Source: Betaproteobacteria bacterium (GTDB lineage Bacteria > Pseudomonadota > Gammaproteobacteria > Burkholderiales > Casimicrobiaceae). Taken from it: a stretch of 64,000 nt of DNA. The notes under the pieces were generated by a model, which was not told the DNA's origin, did no database searches, and worked only from the letters and a program-made list of their open reading frames with translations. The stretch's first letter is position 1. Every line of letters begins with the position of its first letter. The stretch lies in NCBI GenBank assembly GCA_016717855.1, contig JADKEV010000003.1, forward strand, positions 221,405 to 285,404, read 5' to 3'. The position numbers were made by a program, and so were the translations under genes. Shown one piece after another: positions 28,412-35,749 of this stretch.

Positions 28412-29773
28412 ATGAACTCGCTGCGCATCATCTGCCCCAACGGACACCTCGGATTCGCTCCGATACGGGTCGAGAGCTTCCGGCTCGGCGTCGCGGCGCG
28501 GCCGGATTACATCGCCGCCGATTCGGGCAGCGACGATGTCGGCCCGGTGCCGCTGGGCACCGACACCTCGACCAGCCCGCTGGCCTGGCAGACGCATGAT
28601 CTGGAGCACATGCTGCTGGCCGCCCGGGAACTCGGCGTGCCGATGATCATCGGCTCGGCCGGCGACACCGGCGCCAACAGCCGCGTCGACCTCTTCGTGA
28701 AGATCATCCGGGAGCTCGCCGCGAAGCATCGCCTGCCGCGCTTCAAGCTGGGCTACTTCTACTCGGAAGTCGGCCGCGAGGACCTGCGGCGGCGCATGCG
28801 CGGCGGCGAGACGGTCGTCGGGCTGGAGGGCTACGCCGCGCTCACCGAAGCGGAGCTCGACGCCACCGAGCGCATCGTCGCGATGGCGGGCGTGCACCCG
28901 TTCATCGCGCTGCTCGAACAGGGTGCCGACGTGATCATCGGCGGGCGCAGCAGCGACAGTTGCGTGTTCGCCGCGCCGGCGATCCACCACGGCTTTCCGG
29001 AGGACCAGGCGTACTACCTGGGCAAGGTGCTCGAATGCGCGTCGTTCTGCGCGGAACCCTACGGCGGCAAGGAGACGGTGCTGGGCGCGGTCGCCGCCGA
29101 TGCGGTCGAGGTCACGGCGATGCACCCCGGCCAGCGCTGCACCGTCGCCTCGGTCGCCGGGCACGCCATGTACGAGCGCACCAATCCGTACTTCGAGCAC
29201 GTCGCCGGCGGCACGCTCGACATGTCGGCCTGCCATTACGAGCAGATCGCCGAAAAGACGACGCGGATCACGGGGGCGAAGTTCGGGCGCGCCGCGGAGT
29301 TTCGCGTCAAGCTCGAGGGCGCGGGCAAGATCGGCGAGCGCTACGTCGGCATGGTGGGGATCCGCGATCCGTACACCATCGCGCACGTCGACGACGTGAT
29401 CGCCTGGGCGCGCGACAAGGTGAAGGAGCGCTTCGGCGACACCGGCTACGAGCTCTACTACAACGTCTACGGCCGCGACGGCGTCATGGGCGAGCTGGAG
29501 CCGCTGCGCGACCAACCGTCGCACGAACTGTGCATCCTCGTCCAGGGCGTGGCGCCGACGGCGGAGATGGCGGAGGAGGTCTGCATTACCGGCACGCGGC
29601 AGATGTTCTACGCGCGGCTGCCGGACGTGAAGGGCTCGGCCGGCGGGGTCGCCTTCGCGCTGGATGAAGTGCTGCGCGCGAGTCCGGCGTACCGCTGGAC
29701 GCTCAATCACACGCTGCGCTGCGACGATCCCCTGGAACTCTTTCCCACGCACATGACGACGGCTGGCGTCTGA
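28412..29773 (+). CDS. AtuA-like acyclic terpene utilisation family protein (DUF1446)
   Basis: A 453-residue cytoplasmic protein. The start MNSLRIICPNGHLGFAPI, the segment PDYIAADSGSDDVGP, the stretch GVPMIIGSAGDTGANSR and the later DVIIGGRSSDSCVFA are typical of the DUF1446 family, which includes AtuA of Pseudomonas. The biochemical role of AtuA-type proteins is not established. In many genomes the gene is followed, as here, by a small DUF4387 gene; the two start and stop almost overlap, so they probably act together. Downstream lie phenylalanine hydroxylase and an SDR in the same direction with overlapping ends, forming a four-gene operon. That context suggests amino or hydroxy acid metabolism rather than terpenes. 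Confidence 0.88.
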   Translation: MNSLRIICPNGHLGFAPIRVESFRLGVAARPDYIAADSGSDDVGPVPLGTDTSTSPLAWQTHDLEHMLLAARELGVPMIIGSAGDTGANSRVDLFVKIIRELAAKHRLPRFKLGYFYSEVGREDLRRRMRGGETVVGLEGYAALTEAELDATERIVAMAGVHPFIALLEQGADVIIGGRSSDSCVFAAPAIHHGFPEDQAYYLGKVLECASFCAEPYGGKETVLGAVAADAVEVTAMHPGQRCTVASVAGHAMYERTNPYFEHVAGGTLDMSACHYEQIAEKTTRITGAKFGRAAEFRVKLEGAGKIGERYVGMVGIRDPYTIAHVDDVIAWARDKVKERFGDTGYELYYNVYGRDGVMGELEPLRDQPSHELCILVQGVAPTAEMAEEVCITGTRQMFYARLPDVKGSAGGVAFALDEVLRASPAYRWTLNHTLRCDDPLELFPTHMTTAGV

Positions 29774-29784
29774 TGGAGGCCGCG

Positions 29785-30108
29785 ATGACCACGCAGAAAC
29801 TCTCCGCACTGGCCAAGACCATCCGCAGCAAGAACGCGGGCGTGAACCTGATCACCTTCGACATCATCTTCCGCGAGCGCGAGACGTACGAGCGGGTCAA
29901 GCGCTCCGGCGTGCTCACGCGCGAGTCGGTGTGCAAGCTTTACCGGATACCGCCGGAGCGCATCGCCGACTTCGTCGAGTTCGATCCCGCCAACGCGATC
30001 AAATTCACCATCTACCGGCTGCGCCCCAGCGGCAGCCCGGGCGACCCCGATATTTTCGGCGCGCAGCAGTACGCGCCGCTGCTCGATATCGAGGTGCCGG
30101 CGGCGTGA
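29785..30108 (+). CDS. DUF4387 domain-containing protein
   Basis: A 107-residue protein; the ATG at 29785 has GGAGG at 29775-29779, so it is preferred over the ATG at 29773 that overlaps the previous stop. The sequence has KLSALAKTIRSKNAGVNLIT at the start and FDIIFRERETYERVKRSG next, matching DUF4387, a small domain found either fused to or next to AtuA-like DUF1446 proteins. Function is unknown; it is presumably a small subunit or partner of the upstream protein. Its stop codon overlaps the phhA start (TGATG), consistent with translational coupling through the operon. Confidence 0.88.
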   Translation: MTTQKLSALAKTIRSKNAGVNLITFDIIFRERETYERVKRSGVLTRESVCKLYRIPPERIADFVEFDPANAIKFTIYRLRPSGSPGDPDIFGAQQYAPLLDIEVPAA

Positions 30109-31007
30109 TGCTGCGCGACCGCGCTCCCGTCACGAAGCACGGCGCCGCGGCGGGCGAGGGCGGGCGGCCGGCGCGCGCGGACTGGACGATAGACCAGGGC
30201 TGGGAATGCTATACCGCCGCCGAACACGCAGTTTGGCGAATTCTGTTCAACCGCCAGGCAGCGCTGCTGCCGGGCAGGGCGTGCGACGAATTCATTGGCG
30301 GCATGCGCGCGCTGCCCATCGGCCCGGACGAGATTCCCGACTTCCGCCGGCTGAGCGACGTGCTCATGCAGCGCACCGGTTGGCAGATCGTCGCGGTGCC
30401 GGGCCTGGTTCCTGACGAGGTGTTCTTCGAGCATCTGGCCAATCGCCGCTTTCCGGCGGGACAGTTCATCCGCAAACCGGAGCAGCTGGACTATCTCGAA
30501 GAGCCGGACGTATTCCACGACGTGTTCGGCCACGTGCCGATGCTGATGAACCAGGTGATCGCGGACTTCATCCAGGCCTACGGCGTCGGAGGCCTGCGCG
30601 CGCAGAAGCTGGGCGTGCTGCCGCACCTGGCGCGCGTGTACTGGTACACGGTGGAGTTCGGGCTGGTGCAGCAACGGGGCGCGCTGCGCATCTATGGCTC
30701 GGGCATCGCCTCATCACATGCCGAGAGCGTGTTCGCGCTCGACGATCCGTCGCCGAACCGGATCGGCTTCGACCTCGAGCGGGTGATGCGCACGCTGTAC
30801 CGGATCGATGACTTCCAGGAAACGTACTTCGTGCTCGATGGCATCGACGATCTGCTGCGCCTGGCCGAGATCGATTTCGGCGGCCTCTACGAACGGGTCA
30901 GGATGATGCGCGACCTCGAGCCCGGCGAAATCCTGCCGGAAGACCGCGTGCTCGTCCTGGGAACGGGGCTCTACCACGGCCTCAGATCTCGGGAGAAACC
31001 GCAATGA
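30108..31007 (+). CDS. phhA: Phenylalanine 4-monooxygenase
   Basis: A 299-residue enzyme of the aromatic amino acid hydroxylase family, converting phenylalanine to tyrosine with O2 and a reduced pterin. The iron ligands are visible: the two histidines in EPDVFHDVFGHVPML (about residues 141-146) and the glutamate in YWYTVEFGLV (about 186). The pterin-site loop and YGSGIASSHAES follow. The length matches bacterial PhhA, without the eukaryotic regulatory domain. The first about 25 residues look non-conserved, and the family core begins at DWTIDQGWECYTAAEH. It overlaps the DUF4387 stop at its start and the SDR start at its end (ATGA), so all are one transcript. No carbinolamine dehydratase (phhB) gene is nearby. 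Confidence 0.95.
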   Translation: MLRDRAPVTKHGAAAGEGGRPARADWTIDQGWECYTAAEHAVWRILFNRQAALLPGRACDEFIGGMRALPIGPDEIPDFRRLSDVLMQRTGWQIVAVPGLVPDEVFFEHLANRRFPAGQFIRKPEQLDYLEEPDVFHDVFGHVPMLMNQVIADFIQAYGVGGLRAQKLGVLPHLARVYWYTVEFGLVQQRGALRIYGSGIASSHAESVFALDDPSPNRIGFDLERVMRTLYRIDDFQETYFVLDGIDDLLRLAEIDFGGLYERVRMMRDLEPGEILPEDRVLVLGTGLYHGLRSREKPQ

Positions 31008-31708
31008 ACTTCAGCAACCGGACCGTGCTCGTGACGGGCGCCTCGGGCAATCTCGGCCGTGCCGTCGCGGCCGCGTTCGCGGAGCTCGGGGCGAACATCG
31101 CGCTGTTCGACCGGCGCCGGGAGAGCCTGGAGCGCACGTATGGCGCGGAGAACGACCGTCGGCTGTTCGTGACCGCCGACCTGCTCGACCAGGACCAGGT
31201 GAGCGCAGCGGTCGCGAGCGTCATGGCCCGCTACGCGCGCATCGACGTGCTGTGCAACATCGCCGGCGGCTTCCGGATGGGTGCGCCGGTCCACGAGACC
31301 GCGGACACCGACTGGAATTTCATGTTCGACGTGAACGCCCGGACCCTGCTGCACGCGGTGCGCGCGGTCGTGCCGCGGATGATCGCGGCCGGCGGCGGCA
31401 AGATCGTCAGCGTCGCGGCGTTCGCCGCGCAGAAAGGGGCGGCGGGGATGGGCGCGTACGCAGCGTCCAAGAGTGCGGTGATCCGGCTGACCGAAACGAT
31501 GGCGGCGGAACTGCGCGAAAAGAACATCAATGTCAACTGCGTGCTCCCGACCATCATCGACACCCCGGAGAACCGCGCCGCGATGCCGAAGGCCGATCCC
31601 GCGCGCTGGGTGGCGCCGGCGGACCTGGCTGCCGTCATTGCCTTTCTTGCTTCGGATGCGGCACGTGCCGTTCATGGCGCGGCGGTGCCGGTGACGGGGT
31701 TGAGTTGA
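31004..31708 (+). CDS. SDR family oxidoreductase, dihydropteridine-reductase-like
   Basis: A 234-residue short-chain dehydrogenase with TGASGNLGRAVAAAF at the N-terminus (cofactor site), a serine in IVSVAAF and YAASKSAVIRL (YxxxK, about residue 156). Two features recall quinonoid dihydropteridine reductase rather than common SDRs: CNIAGGFRMGAP in place of NNAG, and VLPTIIDTPENRAAMPKAD near residue 180, which I remember as similar to the corresponding part of human QDPR. The ATG at 31004 overlaps the phhA stop by four bases. Together these suggest that it recycles the pterin used by PhhA; this is inference, and a general carbonyl reductase is the alternative. No signal peptide. Confidence 0.85.
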   Translation: MNFSNRTVLVTGASGNLGRAVAAAFAELGANIALFDRRRESLERTYGAENDRRLFVTADLLDQDQVSAAVASVMARYARIDVLCNIAGGFRMGAPVHETADTDWNFMFDVNARTLLHAVRAVVPRMIAAGGGKIVSVAAFAAQKGAAGMGAYAASKSAVIRLTETMAAELREKNINVNCVLPTIIDTPENRAAMPKADPARWVAPADLAAVIAFLASDAARAVHGAAVPVTGLS

Positions 31709-31744
31709 GCGGCGACGGGTGGTGTCGCGTGCTTCGAAAGTGAC

Positions 31745-31775
31745 GATGGGTATCGCTGCGCTCCACCCATCCTAC
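31745..31775. repeat. Single REP-like palindrome
   Basis: One 31-base unit in the orientation GATGGGTATCGCTGCG, CTCCACCCATCCTAC, identical to the right-hand units of the paired elements, between the SDR stop (31708) and the start of the PLP enzyme gene (31842). No inverted partner is found within 200 bases, so this is a solo copy. Confidence 0.85.
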
Positions 31776-31841
31776 TGATTACCGGGCAGTTTCAGGGCGC
31801 GCCGCCGAAGCGCCATTCTCCAACAACGAAGGCCGGGACCC

Positions 31842-33140
31842 ATGCACATCGACTCCATTCTCGCCGAAGTCCTCGACGCTACCACCAAAGGCTACCCGTT
31901 GGACGCGCCGCCGCTGCCGCTGTCGGCGATCGGCACGCAGGGCTGGAGCGTGTTCGCCGGCCACCTGCCGTTGCCGCTGGCGGTCCTGCGCGATTCCGCG
32001 CTTGCCCACAATCATGCCTGGATGCGCGACTTCACCGCGGCGACCGGCGTGCTGCTGGCGCCGCACGGCAAGACGACGATGGCCCCGCAGATCTTCGCGC
32101 AGCAGATGGCCGCCGGCGCCTGGGGCATGACGGTGGCCAATGTGCAGCAACTCCAGATCTGCACGCGCTTCGGCATCCGGCGCGTGATCATGGCCAATCA
32201 GTTGCTGGGGGCGCTCGAAGTGCGCACGGTGGTCGGCTTGCAGCGTGCGCATCCGGACATGGAGTTTTACTTTCTGGTCGACTCGCCGGCGCAGCTCGCC
32301 GCGATCGAAGCGGTGGCCGCAGCATGCGCGCCTTCTCGCAAGCTCACCGCGCTGGTCGAGCTGGGATTGCCCGGCGGACGGACCGGCGTGCGCACGCATG
32401 ATGCCGCGCTGGCACTGGCGCGCGCGGTTGCGGCCGGCAGCCACGTCTCGTTGTCGGGGCTCGAGTGTTACGAAGGACTGAAAGTCAGCGGCGATTCGGC
32501 GCAGGATGCGGCGATGGTCGCCGCGCTGATGCAACGGGTGAAGGACCTGGCGCTCATCTGCGACCGCGAGGGGCTGTTCGCCGGGCCGGCCATCATCCTG
32601 AGCGCCGGGGGGTCGGCCGTGTTCGACGTCGTCGCGCGTGAGTTGCCGATGCAATTGTCCAGGCCCGTGCTGACCATCCTGCGCAGCGGCTGTTACGTCA
32701 CGCACGATTCGGGCAACTACATGCGGCTGCTCGAAGGCGTCAAGGCGCGCAGCGGCGCGGCGTGGCGGGCGCGGCCCGGCCTGCAGGCCGCCCTCGAAGT
32801 CTGGTCGCGCGTCCAGTCATGCCCGGAGCCGGGCCTTGCGATTCTCACCATGGGCAAGCGCGACGCGTCGTACGACGTCGAGATGCCGATTCCCATCAAG
32901 CGTGGACGTCCGGGGGAGGGCGCCAGCGCGCAGGCCGCGCCCCCGTCGTGGAAGATTTCCGGGATGAACGATCAGCACGCCTATCTGCGCTTTCCTGCCG
33001 ACGATGCGGATCAGCCGCGGGTGGGCGACCTGATCGGCTGCGGCATCTCGCATCCCTGCACAACCTTCGACAAATGGCGGGTGCTGTTCACCGTCGACGA
33101 CGGGTATCGCGTGACCGGCGCGATCCGCACTTTCTTCTGA
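31842..33140 (+). CDS. D-threonine aldolase / D-serine deaminase-like PLP enzyme (alanine racemase N-terminal fold)
   Basis: A 432-residue enzyme. PLP should bind the lysine in LLAPHGKTTMAPQIF (about residue 75) at the start of a TIM barrel, as in the fold type III family shared by alanine racemase, D-threonine aldolase and D-serine dehydratase. GLPGGRTGVRTHDAAL and a C-terminal beta domain with GISHPCTTFDKWR follow; the His-x-Cys pair (HPC, about residue 405) matches the metal site of D-serine dehydratase-like enzymes. It should act on a D-amino acid; whether as aldolase or deaminase cannot be decided. It stands alone behind a REP unit, and is convergent with gnd. Confidence 0.88.
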   Translation: MHIDSILAEVLDATTKGYPLDAPPLPLSAIGTQGWSVFAGHLPLPLAVLRDSALAHNHAWMRDFTAATGVLLAPHGKTTMAPQIFAQQMAAGAWGMTVANVQQLQICTRFGIRRVIMANQLLGALEVRTVVGLQRAHPDMEFYFLVDSPAQLAAIEAVAAACAPSRKLTALVELGLPGGRTGVRTHDAALALARAVAAGSHVSLSGLECYEGLKVSGDSAQDAAMVAALMQRVKDLALICDREGLFAGPAIILSAGGSAVFDVVARELPMQLSRPVLTILRSGCYVTHDSGNYMRLLEGVKARSGAAWRARPGLQAALEVWSRVQSCPEPGLAILTMGKRDASYDVEMPIPIKRGRPGEGASAQAAPPSWKISGMNDQHAYLRFPADDADQPRVGDLIGCGISHPCTTFDKWRVLFTVDDGYRVTGAIRTFF

Positions 33141-33164
33141 CGGAAATTCGGGTCAATTCGACGC

Positions 33165-33197
33165 GATGGGAGTACCCCGCCCCCCCCCCCATCCTAC
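33165..33197. repeat. Degraded REP-like palindrome with a C run
   Basis: GATGGG at 33165-33170 and ATCCTACGG from 33191 match the two ends of the REP unit and are the right distance apart (33 instead of 31 bases), but the middle is replaced by AGTACCCCG and a run of 11 C (33180-33190). It sits between the PLP enzyme and gnd stops. Either the copy has decayed or the consensus failed in the hairpin. Confidence 0.6.
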
Positions 33198-34668
33198 GGC
33201 GGCTGCGATGCCCCCAGACTGGGGGAGGTGGAGCTCGCCACGCGACCGCCGGTGCCGGTCCAGTTGGTGTGGAAGAACTCGCCGCGCGGCTTGTCCACGC
33301 GCTCGTAGGTGTGCGCGCCGAAGTAGTCGCGCTGGGCCTGGAGCAGGTTCGCGGGCAGGCGTTCGCTGCGCAGGCCGTCGAAGAACGCCAGCGCCGTGCT
33401 GAACGCCGGGACCGGGATGCCTTTTTTCACTGCCATGCTCACCACCTTGCGCCAGCTTCGCGTGCAGCGCTTGATCGCTTGCCGGAAGAACGGATCGAGC
33501 AGCAGGTTATCCAGCTGCGGGTTCTTCGCGAACGCCTTGGTGATGTCGCCGAGGAACGCGAGCGGATGATGCAGCCGCCGCGCCACATCAGCGCGATGCC
33601 GCCGTTGTTCAGGTTCCAGCCGTATTGCGCGGCCGCCGCGCGCATCAGCATGTAGCCCTGCGCGTAGCTGATGATCTTCGAGGCGTAGAGCGCGTTGCGG
33701 ATGTCGACGAGCCAGCGCGCCGGGTCGCCGGCGAACTTCGGGCGACCGGCCTTGAACACCTTCGATGCCGCCACCCGCTGGGCTTTCATCGCGGAGACGC
33801 AGCGGGCATAGACCGCTTCGGCGATCAGCGTGATCGGGATGCCCATGTCCTGCGAGGAGATCACCGTCCACTTGCCGGTGCCCTTCTGGCCGGCGGTGTC
33901 GAGGATCTTGTCCACCAGCGGCGCGCCGTCCTCGTCCTTCGTGGCGAGGATGTCGCGGGTGATCTCGATCAGGTAGCTGTCGAGGTCGCCGGTGTTCCAT
34001 TCCTTGAAGACTTCGTGCATCTCGTCGGCGCTCAGGCCCAGCCCGTCCTTCATCATGTGGTAGGCCTCGCAGATCAGCTGCATGTCGCCGTACTCGATGC
34101 CGTTGTGGACCATCTTGACGTAGTGGCCGGCGCCGCCTTCGCCCACCCAGTCGCAGCAGGGCACGCCGTCGGCGACCTTGGCGGCGATGGCCTGGAAGAT
34201 GGGCTTCACGTGCGGCCACGCCGCGGGGCTGCCGCCGGGCATGATGCTCGGACCGTGGCGCGCGCCTTCCTCGCCGCCGGAGACGCCGGTGCCGACGTAG
34301 AGCAGGCCGCGGCTCTCGACGTAGCCGGTGCGGCGCGTGGTGTCGTCGAACAGCGAGTTGCCGCCGTCGATGATGATGTCGCCGGGTTCGAGCACGGCCA
34401 GCAACTGTTCGATGAACTCGTCGACGGCCGGGCCGGCCTTGACCATCAGCATCACGCGGCGGGGGCGCTTGAGCAGCGCCGCCATCTCGGCGAGCGAATG
34501 CGCGCCGATGATGTTCGTGCCCTTGGCCTCGTTGGCGAGGAAGTCGTCGACCTTCGACACGGTGCGGTTGTAGGCCACGACGGTGAAGCCGTGGTCGTTC
34601 ATGTTGAGGATGAGGTTCTGGCCCATGACGGCCAGGCCAATCAATGCGATGTCGGCTTGCGGTTCCAT
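33194..34668 (-). CDS. gnd: 6-phosphogluconate dehydrogenase (decarboxylating), one-base frameshift
   Basis: Oxidises and decarboxylates 6-phosphogluconate to ribulose 5-phosphate in the pentose phosphate pathway, using NADP+ or NAD+. The start MEPQADIALIGLAVMGQNL gives the cofactor motif GLxxMG; GGNSLFDDTTRR, GVSGGEEGARHGPSIMPGG (substrate binding), the catalytic lysine in GAGHYVKMVHNGIEYGDMQ and GTGKWTVISSQD are all present, as in the long 470-residue form. At about 33554-33556 the frame breaks: CIIRSR is followed in the other frame by FLGDITKAFAKNPQLDNL and the normal C-terminus, ending FFHTNWTGTGG plus a short tail, stop at 33194. One missing T in a TTT on the coding strand explains it. 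ATG 34668 is used; 34677 is an alternative. Confidence 0.92.
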
Positions 34669-34834
34669 GGAGGGCATTCGTAGGTTGTGTTGTGGGGCGG
34701 GCGCCGGGGTCCGGCAGCCGCGTTCACCACGGCAGGGCCCCGCCGTTCTGATGCAGGAAGCGGCCGGTGCTATCGAGCCGGAGCAGGTCGATGCGCCGCA
34801 GGCGCCCGCGCGCGGCGAGATTCTCCGAATTCGC

Positions 34835-35629
34835 CTATTTCGCGAACGCCGCGCGGAAGAACTTCGACGCCTCGGCCTTGGACTGCTTGTCCGCTTCGGC
34901 GTGATAGGCGAGGGGGAGGTTGAACTGCTTGCCTTTGTCCGTCGCCTCCGGGTTGGTAAAGGCATGCACAGCGCCCGGATAGTTGATGTAGCGGTAATCG
35001 ACGCTGGCCGCGGCCATCTCCTTCTTGAACGCGTCGACCGACTCCGGTTTGATGAACGGGTCGGCCTCTCCGTTCAGGACCAGTACCTTCGATGTCACCT
35101 TGCCCGCGGCCGCCTGCGATCCCGCGGCGCCGAGTCCGGCGTGAAACGCCGCGACGCCCTTGAGGTCGGTGCCGACCCGCGCCATGTCGAGCACCACCGA
35201 GCCGCCGAAGCAGTAGCCGGCCGCGCCGATCCTGGCAGCATCCACCGTGGCGTGCTTCGAAAGAGCGTCCCTGGCGGCGTTGAAGCGCGCCTGCATCGCC
35301 GCCGGGTCCTTGCGCACCGCCCCGGACAGCGCGCCGGCGTCCTTGGGGTTGTCGGCGGTCTTCGCATCGCCGTACATGTCGGCGACGAATGCCGTATAGC
35401 CTTCGCCGGCGAACCGGCGGGCCTCGTCCCGGATGTGCCGGGTGATGCCCCACCATTCGTGGACGACGATCACCCCCGGCCGTTTGGCCTTGCTGGCGTC
35501 GTCGTAGACGATGAAGCCCTTCATCGTGGTGTCGCCGGCCTTGTAGGTGACCGCTTCTTCCTGGATCGCTGCAATCGCGGTGCCGCCCAACACAAGCGCG
35601 AGCGCCGCGCCGGCCATCAATCTGCGCAT
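34835..35629 (-). CDS. Dienelactone hydrolase family protein, exported
   Basis: The ATG at 35629 follows AGGAGTCGAAA. The 264-residue product has a signal peptide (LMAGAALALVLGGTAIAA). The hydrolase core shows VIVVHEWWGI near residue 52, the nucleophile elbow GYCFGGSVV with cysteine near residue 145, an aspartate in GEADPFIKPE and a histidine in GAVHAFTNP (about residue 225), the Cys-Asp-His triad of dienelactone hydrolases. Family members hydrolyse lactones and esters; a periplasmic location is unusual for the classical catabolic enzyme, so a general esterase role is more likely. It lies between gnd and the GGDEF protein gene, all on the minus strand, with gaps of more than 100 bases. The 34669-34834 gap holds nothing I recognise. 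Confidence 0.88.
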   Translation of the reverse strand: MRRLMAGAALALVLGGTAIAAIQEEAVTYKAGDTTMKGFIVYDDASKAKRPGVIVVHEWWGITRHIRDEARRFAGEGYTAFVADMYGDAKTADNPKDAGALSGAVRKDPAAMQARFNAARDALSKHATVDAARIGAAGYCFGGSVVLDMARVGTDLKGVAAFHAGLGAAGSQAAAGKVTSKVLVLNGEADPFIKPESVDAFKKEMAAASVDYRYINYPGAVHAFTNPEATDKGKQFNLPLAYHAEADKQSKAEASKFFRAAFAK

Positions 35630-35749
35630 TTTCGACTCCTTCCCGGGTGATTTTCTGTCAACGCTACGCGAATCCTGCAGCCCGCTTTCTTCTGGTGGGA
35701 CGCCGCGCAACGGCAGGGCTGCAAATTATGCGGTTCCAGGCACTTCAAG

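Noticed and set aside
34669..34834. Minus-strand fragment reading RLRRIDLLRLDSTGRFLHQN
   Set aside because: It is too short, has no start or ribosome site and I recognise no family; left unannotated.
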